Assembly (NCBI GenBank): GCA_914767715.1
Contig: OU612069.1
Span: forward strand, 64,001 to 128,000
Direction: 5' to 3'
Length of the DNA: 64,000 nt
Origin: Membranipora membranacea
Lineage: Eukaryota > Bryozoa > Gymnolaemata > Cheilostomatida > Membraniporidae
Shown here: in pieces, positions 1 to 9,700 of the stretch
Numbering within the stretch: position 1 is the first letter of the stretch
Layout: each line of letters begins with the position of its first letter
Translations under genes and position numbers: made by a program
Notes under the pieces: generated by a model
Told to the model about the DNA's origin: nothing
Database searches by the model: none
Seen by the model: only the letters and a program-made list of their open reading frames with translations

Positions 1-51
1 TAGTAATGTATAAGTTAGGGAGTAAACAACTCCAAAGTAGTAGTCACTACA
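1..51 (-). repeat. 3' LTR (partial) of gypsy element 1
   Basis: Bases 1-51 match 4745-4795 exactly, both ending in cactaca on the plus strand (TGTAGTG on the minus strand). The rest of this LTR lies left of the window. Confidence 0.9.
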
Positions 52-230
52 TCCGCTTTTATGTCAATTACTTTGACGTTGAGCACCAGGTTCATGGTGG
101 CGGCAACTAAGAATGTTTTGTGTCTCTGTATGTAATTATACTTGTTGTATACTGGAGATATCTGTGTAACATGATTTCTCATGGTGACTGACTCCACAGT
201 TTCTCATGCTTCTTTTGAAACATCCAGTCA

Positions 231-3200
231 CTAGGTGTGGTACTCGGTCACGAAACCATCATATTTAGCTGGCCGATTCTTAGCTCGTACAGATTTACGA
301 GGAGTAGGCACATTTGGTTGTGATGAGCTGGGCATATTGGCTGCCTGAGGTATATCTTCGATCTCGACAAGTGCCGGTGGTACTGTAGGCGGCGTCACTT
401 GAACTGGTCTATCTGTTACCGTCTCAGTATCGTTCTCTGACCTTGGTATTATCGATATCATCTGTGATGGGCGGGTGGCTACTAAGGCTCCCTGCGTTTC
501 AGAATCCACGTCCGCATCTACAACAGGTTTCTCAGAGCAGTAATACGGTCTAACATGGCTTATGTTACGCTTATACAGCCGGCCTGCCCTGGATTTTACA
601 GTGATCTGAGAGCCTTTTATGTCCATTACCACAAATGGATCTGGGTGGAACAGTGTCTGACATTTAGATGGACTATCTCTCTTAACCAAAACAAAACTGC
701 CTATCTCTAGCTGGTGATTATTGCCACTACCAGTTTCCAACTTCTCGTTACGGGTGGCTATCATCTTATGTTTCATCTCACTATCTCTATCTCTAGCTTC
801 AACGTCATCAAAACTATTAGGCAGACTTGGCAAGTTAGTCCTAAGCACACGCCCAAATAACATCTCTGCTGGGCTTTTGCCAGTAATGGAATGTGGTGTA
901 TTACGATATGTAAACAGCCATGTCATGAGGGCACTCTCATAGTCTACCCTATTGTTGTGTGCAATCTGAATACGCTTCATTATGGATCTGTTTTGTCTCT
1001 CCACTTGACCATTGGCCTCAGGCCACCTAGGGGTTGTCAGACACTGTTCGATACCATACCCGGAGCAAAACTCACCATACTCATGAGAGATAAACTGTGG
1101 CCCGTTGTCACTCTTCATGCTGAGTGGATACCCATGCGTAAAAAATACTGATTTCAGCCAAGAAATAACATCTCTAGCTTTTGTGACTGTCATGAACTTT
1201 ACTTCGTTCCACCTACTATAATAGTCTGTTAAGACTAGAACTGACTTACCGTTAGACAGGGGACCCAAAAAATCTAAGGCAAGATCTTCCCATGGTCCAT
1301 TGGGAAGTTCTGTCACCCTTACTGGCTGCCTATCTAGTGGCTTACTGGTCAACTGACAATCGTGACAGTGTTTAACATACTTGTCTACATCAGAGTCGAT
1401 TCCGGGCCACCAGACTCTTGTTCGTAGATATCTCTTGGTGCCTCCCATCCCACTATGACCCTCGTGAGCTATCTCAAGCATCTTCTGTCTGAGCTCTTGA
1501 GGTACTACTATCCTACCTCCCCTCAAAACTAACTCCCCTATGACACATAACTCATTTTTAATGGCCCTATATACAGCTGGTATATCAACATTGTCGAATG
1601 AATTCGCTCTTATAGCTTGTTTTAAGGCCTTAATCTCCTCATCCATATAAGAGACTTCCTCACTATAGCGGGGTGTGATTGCCGATGGCACATTGTCCTC
1701 CACAACACTACGTACATAGAGCTCAACATTTTCCCTTTCTACCAGGTGTTCAGTCGCCTTTTTCGAACATAGAAGCCTTGACAGGGGGTCAGCAATATTA
1801 TCTGAGCTTTTTACGCGAACTATCTCAAAAGCATATGACTGTAAACGAAGCTGCCACCTCTCTATACGAAGGGATGTCCTCTTGGTTTTGTTTCCATAAA
1901 TGGACTCAAGAGGCTCACAATCAGAAACCACTTTGAACCGACAACCAAAGAGATAATGATGAAACCTCTCACATGCCCAGACAATACCTAGAGCTTCTTT
2001 TTCTGTCTGCATGTATCTTTTCTCGACATCAGACAATGCTCTACTTCCATAGCTAACCACTTTGGGCTCGCCATTTTGAATCTGTACCAGTATTGCGCCT
2101 AGCCCCACAGGACTGGCATCTGTGTACAGCAGAGTCTCACAACTAGTATCGAAGTGAGTCAGAGTATCATGATTACATAAATCAGCCTTTAGCTGATTGA
2201 AAGCCACAATCTCCTTATCTGACAAACATATAGCCTCTCGGGAATTTTTACCCGCTGACAACCTCCTCAACACATCAGTTGTGTGAGAGTAATGTGGAAT
2301 AAACTTAGACATATAACTAGTCAAACCGAGGAAACTCTTCAACTCACCAACTGTCTTAGGAACAGCAGCATCTTTGACTGCCTTGACTTTGCAACCATGG
2401 GGATCAATACCCTTGTAACTAAGGAGATGTCCGAGAAACTCTAACTGCTGAACCCCAATCTCACACTTCTTTTTATTCAGAGTCATGTTAGCCTGCTCTA
2501 GACGACTGAACACCTCACCCAGCCTACGATCGTGCTCTTCCCTTGTTTTGGCATGGACAATGATATCATCGGCAAGATTTGCTACACCCGGCAGGCCTTG
2601 GATAATTTTGGCGACCTCCTTCTGGTATATTTCTGGAGCCGCATTTATCCCAAACATGAGTCTCTTATATCTATATAGGCCTAAATGAGTACTGAAAGTT
2701 GTGATATCCCTGGACTCAGGGTGAAGAACAAATTGGTGGAACCCCATGCGCATGTCCAGCTTCGAAAAGTACTGAGCCCCATTCATGTCATATAGCATCT
2801 CGTCTACGGTGGGGACTGGGTGTTGGTGCCTAACTATAGCCTCATTGGCTCTCCTCATATCAATGCATAACCTAATCTTACCGGATTCCTTCTTTGGAAT
2901 GATCACTGCTGGACTTACCCATGATGACCCTGAATGACCTTCGACTTTCTCTATTATATCATGTGCGATAAGCTCATCTAAGTGAGCGGCTAGTTTATCT
3001 CTCAACAACAGTGGCACTCTTCGGAATGGCTGAGCAACAGGCGCTATATCATCTCTAATTGTCAGCTTTATCTCATTCTTAGACTTACCCAATACCTCTG
3101 AGAACAGCCTTGGATATCTAGCTTCATAATCATCTAAGCCTACTCTATTTATAATCCTGATTACACCTAGTTGTTTACCTGTTTCATTTCCTAACAAAGA

Positions 3201-4406
3201 TTCACCTTTATTAGGAATAACAGTAAATGCGACATCTTCTAAAACAGCAGTGTTGTTATGCAGCTGTAAATCACACCATACCCTACCTACTGGCTGAATA
3301 GGCTCTTTGGCTGTGTACGGGAGAATCTTTGGTCCTCCACTGATGAACCGTTTGATAATAAACTTACTTGCTCTCAAACGTTCATAGGTATCCCGTGACA
3401 TCACATTGCACTCTGACCCTGAGTCTATTATAAACCTCGCTGATACACCACCGACATAGACATTAACTCTGTCTAGAGAGTTACTATTACACACTAAAGG
3501 TACATGGTAAGAATTGAATACAAATTCTGGGCTCTCAGAATTATTGTTCACTGTTTCAGGGCTGGCTTGCTGGTGATCCCCCACATTTACATTGTTGGCC
3601 CTTCTAGATCTGTAATATCCTGCATTCGCACCTTGGCCATTCTGTTTGGCCTTGTTTTGACAGCACCGAGCATAGTGATTCATTCCATCACACTTACGGC
3701 ACTGTTTTCCATATGCCGGGCACTCACGAGGTTTGTGTGTGAGATTACAACGGGGACATACATTAGCACCCTCAGTCTCTTGTGTGAAACTAGGTTTTCT
3801 GGCAGTGGATCCAGAGGCCACACGGTTTATTGCCGAGGCATTATTCATCTCCCGGGACCTTTGGACCACAGCTTCATGTGTTGCTGACCGTGTCAATAGT
3901 ATTTGCAATGTGAGTGCATTTCCCTCTTCCAATAGCTTTTCCCTCAACTTATCGGCTGTGCAACCTTCTACTATTTGATCACGGATTTGGTTATTCACAG
4001 CTTGGGCATCGCCATAATCACAATGGGTGGCCAATTTTCTGAGTCTAGCACAGTATTGGGATATAGTTTCGGTTTCCTTCTGTATACATTGCCTAAACAT
4101 GTGTCGCTGATAGGTGATGTTAGGAGCTATATGGAAATGGCCTTGTAGAACAGCTACCATTTCAGTATATTGATCTCTCTGTGTTTGATCAAGTGTGCTA
4201 TGAATTTCCCTTACTCTTGGGCCTGCATGATATAGTAATAAAGCTTTCCTCTGGGCTCTCATATTTGCATTATCTTCCCCTGCCAAATTGAACAGCCCTT
4301 TTGAATCAGCAAAAGCCTCAAATTCCTCAAGCCAAGCATCCCAATTGACTGATACTGTGCTAGCATCCCCATCTGGTGTGAAATGACTTGGGCCTCTGGT
4401 ATCCAT
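231..4406 (-). CDS. Gag-pol polyprotein of Ty3/gypsy element 1
   Basis: This single frame gives about 1,391 residues if translation starts at the Met at 4406 (MDTRGPSHF); the frame is open upstream to 4445. Domains in order: gag capsid-like region (1-200), two zinc knuckles (about 217-250, CPRC..CRKC..HYARCC), aspartic protease with DSG (about 332), reverse transcriptase with LADD at its active site (about 612), RNase H with TDAS (about 765), integrase HHCC zinc finger (HEGHSGMGG.., then C..C) and DDE core with DFLGPL, DNGPQF and NGQVERQN. The order PR-RT-RH-IN is that of the Ty3/gypsy group. LADD instead of Y/FxDD is seen in several animal gypsy lineages. No stops or frameshifts interrupt it, so it may be an active copy. 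There is no env. Confidence 0.93.
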   Translation of the reverse strand: MDTRGPSHFTPDGDASTVSVNWDAWLEEFEAFADSKGLFNLAGEDNANMRAQRKALLLYHAGPRVREIHSTLDQTQRDQYTEMVAVLQGHFHIAPNITYQRHMFRQCIQKETETISQYCARLRKLATHCDYGDAQAVNNQIRDQIVEGCTADKLREKLLEEGNALTLQILLTRSATHEAVVQRSREMNNASAINRVASGSTARKPSFTQETEGANVCPRCNLTHKPRECPAYGKQCRKCDGMNHYARCCQNKAKQNGQGANAGYYRSRRANNVNVGDHQQASPETVNNNSESPEFVFNSYHVPLVCNSNSLDRVNVYVGGVSARFIIDSGSECNVMSRDTYERLRASKFIIKRFISGGPKILPYTAKEPIQPVGRVWCDLQLHNNTAVLEDVAFTVIPNKGESLLGNETGKQLGVIRIINRVGLDDYEARYPRLFSEVLGKSKNEIKLTIRDDIAPVAQPFRRVPLLLRDKLAAHLDELIAHDIIEKVEGHSGSSWVSPAVIIPKKESGKIRLCIDMRRANEAIVRHQHPVPTVDEMLYDMNGAQYFSKLDMRMGFHQFVLHPESRDITTFSTHLGLYRYKRLMFGINAAPEIYQKEVAKIIQGLPGVANLADDIIVHAKTREEHDRRLGEVFSRLEQANMTLNKKKCEIGVQQLEFLGHLLSYKGIDPHGCKVKAVKDAAVPKTVGELKSFLGLTSYMSKFIPHYSHTTDVLRRLSAGKNSREAICLSDKEIVAFNQLKADLCNHDTLTHFDTSCETLLYTDASPVGLGAILVQIQNGEPKVVSYGSRALSDVEKRYMQTEKEALGIVWACERFHHYLFGCRFKVVSDCEPLESIYGNKTKRTSLRIERWQLRLQSYAFEIVRVKSSDNIADPLSRLLCSKKATEHLVERENVELYVRSVVEDNVPSAITPRYSEEVSYMDEEIKALKQAIRANSFDNVDIPAVYRAIKNELCVIGELVLRGGRIVVPQELRQKMLEIAHEGHSGMGGTKRYLRTRVWWPGIDSDVDKYVKHCHDCQLTSKPLDRQPVRVTELPNGPWEDLALDFLGPLSNGKSVLVLTDYYSRWNEVKFMTVTKARDVISWLKSVFFTHGYPLSMKSDNGPQFISHEYGEFCSGYGIEQCLTTPRWPEANGQVERQNRSIMKRIQIAHNNRVDYESALMTWLFTYRNTPHSITGKSPAEMLFGRVLRTNLPSLPNSFDDVEARDRDSEMKHKMIATRNEKLETGSGNNHQLEIGSFVLVKRDSPSKCQTLFHPDPFVVMDIKGSQITVKSRAGRLYKRNISHVRPYYCSEKPVVDADVDSETQGALVATRPSQMISIIPRSENDTETVTDRPVQVTPPTVPPALVEIEDIPQAANMPSSSQPNVPTPRKSVRAKNRPAKYDGFVTEYHT

Positions 4407-4552
4407 TTGCCAGTTTGGATTGATACAGCAATAAATAGTAAACAATACTTATCTTATTCTGTCTATTCCAGAGAGCTCACAGCTATTTCTTCACACAGAA
4501 AGTTTAGCAGCTTATCTTGTCAGATTCACTATTTGTGATATTTTTTTGAACT

Positions 4553-4574
4553 CATAATCCCATCCTCGTCGCCA
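4553..4574 (-). other. Primer-binding site of gypsy element 1
   Basis: One base inside the 5' LTR the minus strand reads TGGCGACGAGGATGGGA, starting with the TGG expected to pair with a tRNA 3' CCA. The same TGGCGAC start follows the 5' LTR of the element at 58.6-63.6 kb. The tRNA was not identified. Confidence 0.75.
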
Positions 4575-4575
4575 T

Positions 4576-4795
4576 TGTAAGAACTGCTAATTGTGATGGC
4601 GATGAATAGTCTGTTTATTCTTCTGATAATAAATGATGATCTCTAACCAAGAAATCTAAACATCTTCAAGATGGTTGACAATAATAATTGGTATCAAGTT
4701 GGGCTGCTGTAATAAGCCACAATAGGGAGTAGACAACTCCAAAGTAGTAATGTATAAGTTAGGGAGTAAACAACTCCAAAGTAGTAGTCACTACA
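4576..4795 (-). repeat. 5' LTR of gypsy element 1 (220 bp)
   Basis: Bounded on the plus strand by tgtaag and cactaca, so the minus strand has the usual TG...CA ends. It contains an internal short duplication of a segment reading gggagtaracaactccaaag. The outer end abuts the 43-bp minisatellite. Confidence 0.85.
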
Positions 4796-6108
4796 GGTGG
4801 TGAACCTCTTATGTTATATCAGCCATATTTATCTCTTGGGTGGTGAACCTCATGTGTTATATCAGCCATATTTATCTCTTGGGTGGTGAACCTCCTGTGT
4901 TATATCAGCCATATTTATCTCTTGGGTGGTGAACCTCCTATGTTATATCAGCCATATTTATCTCTTGGGTGGTGAACCACCTGTGTTATATAAGCCATAT
5001 TTATCTTTTGGGTGGTGAACCTCCTGTGTTATATCAGCCGTATTTATCTCTTGGGTGGTGAACCTCCTGTGTTATTTCAGCCGTATTTATCTCTTGGGCG
5101 GTGAACCTCCTGTGTTATATCAGCCGTATTTATCTCTTGGGTGGTGAACCTCCTGTGTTATATCAGCCGTATTTATCTCTTGGGTGGTGAACCTCCTGTG
5201 TTATATTAGCCGTATTTATCTCTTGGGTGGTGAACCTCCTGTGTTATATCAGACATATTTATCTCTTGGTTGGTGAACCTCCTGTGTTATATCAGCCATT
5301 TATTTATCTCTTGGGTGGTGAACCTCCTATCTTATATCAGCCATATTTATCTCCTGTGTTATATCAGCCATATTTATCTCATGGGTGGTGAACCTCCTGT
5401 GTTATATCAGCCGTATTTATCTCTTGGTTGGTGAACCTCCTGTGTTATATCAGCCATATTTATCTCTTGGGTGGTGAACCTCCTGTTTTATATTAGCCAT
5501 ATTTATCTCTTGGGTGGTGAACCTCCTGTGTTATATCAGACATATTTATCTCTTGGGTGGTGAACCTCCTGTGTTATATCGGCCATTTTTATCTCTTGGG
5601 TGGGGAACCTCCTGTGTTATATCAGCCATTTATTTATCTCTTGTGTGGTGAACCTCCTGTGTTATATCAGCCATATTTATCTCTTGGGTGGTGAACCTTC
5701 TGTGTTATATCAGCCATTATTTATCTCTTGTGTGGGGAACCTCCTCTGTTATATCAGCCATTTATTTATCTCTTGGGTGGTGAACATCCTATGTTATATC
5801 AGCCATATTTATCTCCTGTGTTATATCAGCCATATTTATCTCTTGGGTGGTGAACCTCTTATGTTATATCAGCCATATTTATCTCTTGGGTGGTGAACCT
5901 CATGTGTTATATCAGCCATATTTATCTCTTGGGTGGTGAACCTCCTGTGTTATATCAGCCATAGTTATCTCTTGGGTGGTGAACCTCCTATGTTATATCA
6001 GCCATATTTATCTCTTGGGTGGTGAACCTCCTGTGTTATATTAGCCATATTTATCTCTTGGGTGGTGAACCTCCTGTGTTATATCAGCCATATTTATATC
6101 TTGGGTGT
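4796..6108. repeat. 43-bp minisatellite, about 30 copies
   Basis: The unit begins ggtggtgaacctcctgtgtt and continues with a tatcagcca...atctcttg part. Period is 43 bp (4796, 4839 and so on), with scattered substitutions and a few short units near 5355 and 5815. Open frames here are by-products of the repeat. The gypsy element ends exactly at its first base. Confidence 0.95.
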
Positions 6109-6700
6109 CGCAGCATTCATTCATTCCGACCAAGGTTGAGTTGTAAGTGTGCAGAACTCCCTGTACTAGTTTCACTGTTGTTCACAGATAGTGTGTGCTT
6201 TTTGGCTGGAGAGCCCGTTGTATGAACTGTTACAGGGGTGCAACACACAATATCTGACAATATTATCCTTCCCGGCTTTGTATGTATATAATGCTTTCCA
6301 CTCAGCTTATAAAACAAGAGTATGGAGGCCCAAACTAGTTTTAGCTTACCATCCATGACTGATAATCACAGCGTTGTTTACTTTATAGATATGAGATTCA
6401 GTGCAGAGAGTTACAGACTTGTGATCACAGGCTATCTGTATATTATAATGAACTGGATACAGCTAATAATAAACTTACTCTCCTACAAGGTTAGATGGCA
6501 GTCTACACATATATTTGGAAACGATATACTACTTTTTTTTCAGTTTGTTTCAATGGCCATTTCCATAGACATAAGCTATATTGTGCAATAATTGTGCATA
6601 TAATTTGCCTAAACCAGGTAGTCTAGGAAGAATTTTTGCAGAGGTCATTTTGATCACTGGCTCTATTATTGTTCTTTACTACTCGTCTTTTTTTCTATAG
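6109..6700. other. No gene recognised; region upstream of coiled-coil exons
   Basis: An open stretch at 6322-6591 on the plus strand (89 codons) lacks recognisable domains or convincing splice sites joining it to the next exon. The first exon(s) of the downstream coiled-coil gene could lie here or left of the 43-bp repeat. The segment ends in a pyrimidine tract and the acceptor ctatag at 6700. Confidence 0.4.
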
Positions 6701-9700
6701 GCGTAGTCCAGAGACATAGAGAGAGGTCAGATCAGTGTGAGAATCTAACTGAGAGATTAAATAACTCTGAGCTCGTCAAACAGGATCTCACTCATGTAAA
6801 TAATCCACTTAATCTACATATCTATGTGTGTGTTCAGTCTTACCAGCTAGTAAACTGTACAAGAAGCCTACTATCCATTCGGATATGATGATCAGTAAAT
6901 TATCTTACCATTATAACCAAGGGATACAGGGGAGTAACACGTGATTATCCAAACGGGCCTACCTGATCACAGTAACATCTGTGGTTGACTTTCAGATCAC
7001 AAAATTCTTTTGAATTATTGATCTTTATGTAACTGAATACATTATGCTGTATTAGATCTTAATATGATGAATCTAAGAATTCTTAGGAACTGATTATAGA
7101 AACATAACTATTCGTTGTATCCATCAAAAAGCAAGTAATTATAATTATTTCAGAAGGTAAACTCGCTAGAGGAGACATTACTTACTCTGAGTAGAGATCT
7201 AGATCAGAGACAGGATGTTATATCAGGACTTACAGACAGACTGGATGTGATGACTCATCACTCAGAGCTAGAGACACAGAGGATACAGATAGAGAGTGAG
7301 AGAGTATATAAGGATGAGATATCTCAGTATCAGTGTCAGATATCAGACTTAAAGAGGGAACTCGCTAAAACTAGTAAGTCTAATATATCAGACTTAGATA
7401 GGGAACTCGCTAACACTGGTAAGTCTAATATATGAACTCAAAGTGGGAACTCGCTAAAACTAGTAAGTTATTAGCATCCAATGACCGGATATGTCATCAT
7501 TTAGTGACCATAAATGATATAGGAGACTATAAAAACAAGCATCTGGAATAAAGTTTTAATAATTGGCTTAAATCGTCGCATCCTTCTGACCTAGATAACT
7601 CACTTCCAAGATAACAATAATCACTGATGCTGGGATTATCCTCTTCATCCATCCAATTCACCGAAAGTTTTATTGATTTTCAATTAATGAGGATAGCTCT
7701 GTTGAAAATAGCAAGTGATTGATTTAGGTTCAAATGTTGCTGAACTGTGTTAAGTCGCTTCGTCCCCTGGAAGCCTGTACCGCTACCTGTACTTGTCATT
7801 TCTGCTTTAAGCTGAAGGCTCATATGCAAATAAAACTGACCAAATTTTATTTTGAGACTCTAACTCTTCCACCATAAAAGGATATCTCAAGGTTTGATCC
7901 GTATCCCAATCTAATCCTATCCCAATCTAATCCTATCCCAATCTAATACTATCCCAATCTCATCCTATCCCAATCTAATCCTATCCCAATCTAATACTAT
8001 CCCAATCTCATACTATCCCAATCTAATCCTATCCCAATCTAATACTATCCCAATCTAATACTATCCCAATCTCATACTATCCCAATCTAATCCTATCCCA
8101 ATCTCATACTATCCTTAATCTCATACTATCCCAATCTCATACTATCCCAATCTAATCCTATCCCAATCTAATCCTATCCTTAATCTCATACTATCCCAAT
8201 CTCATACTATCCCAATCTAATACTATCCCAATCTAATCCTATCCCAATCTAATACTATCCCAATCTCATAATATCCCAATCTCATACTATCCCAATCTAA
8301 TCCTATCCCAATCTCATACTATCCCAATCTAATCCTATCCCAATCTAATACAATCCCAATCTCATACTATCCCAATCTCATACTATCCCAATCTCATACT
8401 ATCCCAATCTAATCCTATCCCAATCTCATACTATCCCAATCTCATACTATCCCAATCTCATACTATCCCAATCTCATACTATCCTTAATCTCATACTATC
8501 TTTAATCTCATACTATCCCAATCTCATACTATCCCAATCTCATACTATCCCATTCTAATCCTATCCCAATCTAATACTATCCCAATCTCATACTATCCCA
8601 ATCTCATACTATCCCAATCTCATACTATCCCAATCTCATACTATCCCAATCTAATCCTATCCCAATCTCATACTATCCCAATCTCATACTATCCCAATCT
8701 CATACTATCCCAATCTCATACTATCCTTAATCTCATACTATCCTTAATCTCATACTATCCCAATCTCATACTATCCCAATCTCATACTATCCCAATCTCA
8801 TACTATCCCAATCTCATACTATCCCAATCTCATACTATCCTTAATCTCATACTATCCTTAATCTCATACTATCCCAATCTCATACTATCCCAATCTAATC
8901 CTATCCCAATCTAATACTATCCCAATCTCATACTATCCCAATCTCATACTATCCCAATCTCATACTATCCCAATCTAATCCTATTCCAACCTCATACTAT
9001 CCCAATCTCATACTATCCCAATCTCATACTATCCCAATCTCATACTATCCTTAATCTCATACTATCCTTAATCTCATACTATCCCAATCTCATACTATCC
9101 CAATCTCATACTATCCCAATCTAATCCTGTCCCAATCTAATACTATCCCAATCTCATACTATCCCAATCTCATACTATCCCAATCTCATACTATCCCAAT
9201 CTCATACTATCCCAATCTCATACTATCCCAATCTAATCCTATCCCAATCTCATACTATCCCAATCTCATACTATCCCAATCTCATACTATCCCAATCTCA
9301 TACTATCCTTAATCTCATACTATCCCAATCTCATACTATCCAAATCTCATACTATCCCAATCTAATCCTATCCCAATCTCATACTATCCTTAATCTCATA
9401 CTATCCCAATCTCATACTATCCCAATCTCATACTATCCTTAATCTCATACTATCCTTAATCTCATACTATCCCAATCTCATACTATCCCAATCTCATACT
9501 ATCCCAATCTCATACTATCCTTAATCTCATACTATCCCAATCTCATACTATCCTTAATCTCATACTATCCCAATCTCATACTATCCAAATCTCATACTAT
9601 CCCAATCTAATCCTATCCCAATCTCATACTATCCTTAATCTCATACTATCCCAATCTCATACTATCCCAATCTCATACTATCCTTAATCTCATACTATCC

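Larger units (their letters stand above)
1..4795 (-). mobile_element. Ty3/gypsy LTR retrotransposon (3' LTR cut by window edge)
   Basis: The element lies on the minus strand. Its 5' LTR is at 4576-4795, and the first 51 bases of the 3' LTR are at 1-51, identical to 4745-4795. Between them are a primer-binding site, one uninterrupted gag-pol frame and a purine-rich tract next to the 3' LTR. It is inserted at the edge of a 43-bp minisatellite. The other flank is outside the window, so the target duplication cannot be checked. The intact frame and identical visible LTR ends suggest a recent insertion. Confidence 0.93.

Noticed and set aside
721-3978. Plus-strand open frames opposite the gypsy polyprotein
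   Set aside because: Antisense shadows of an intact gag-pol frame with clear domains on the minus strand.
5600-6225. Open frames rich in LLCYISHIYLL
   Set aside because: Direct translation of the 43-bp minisatellite.
6322-6591. 89-codon frame as first exon of the coiled-coil gene
   Set aside because: No donor in the required phase 1 that would join the exon at 6701 was found with confidence, and the composition is unlike the coiled coil.
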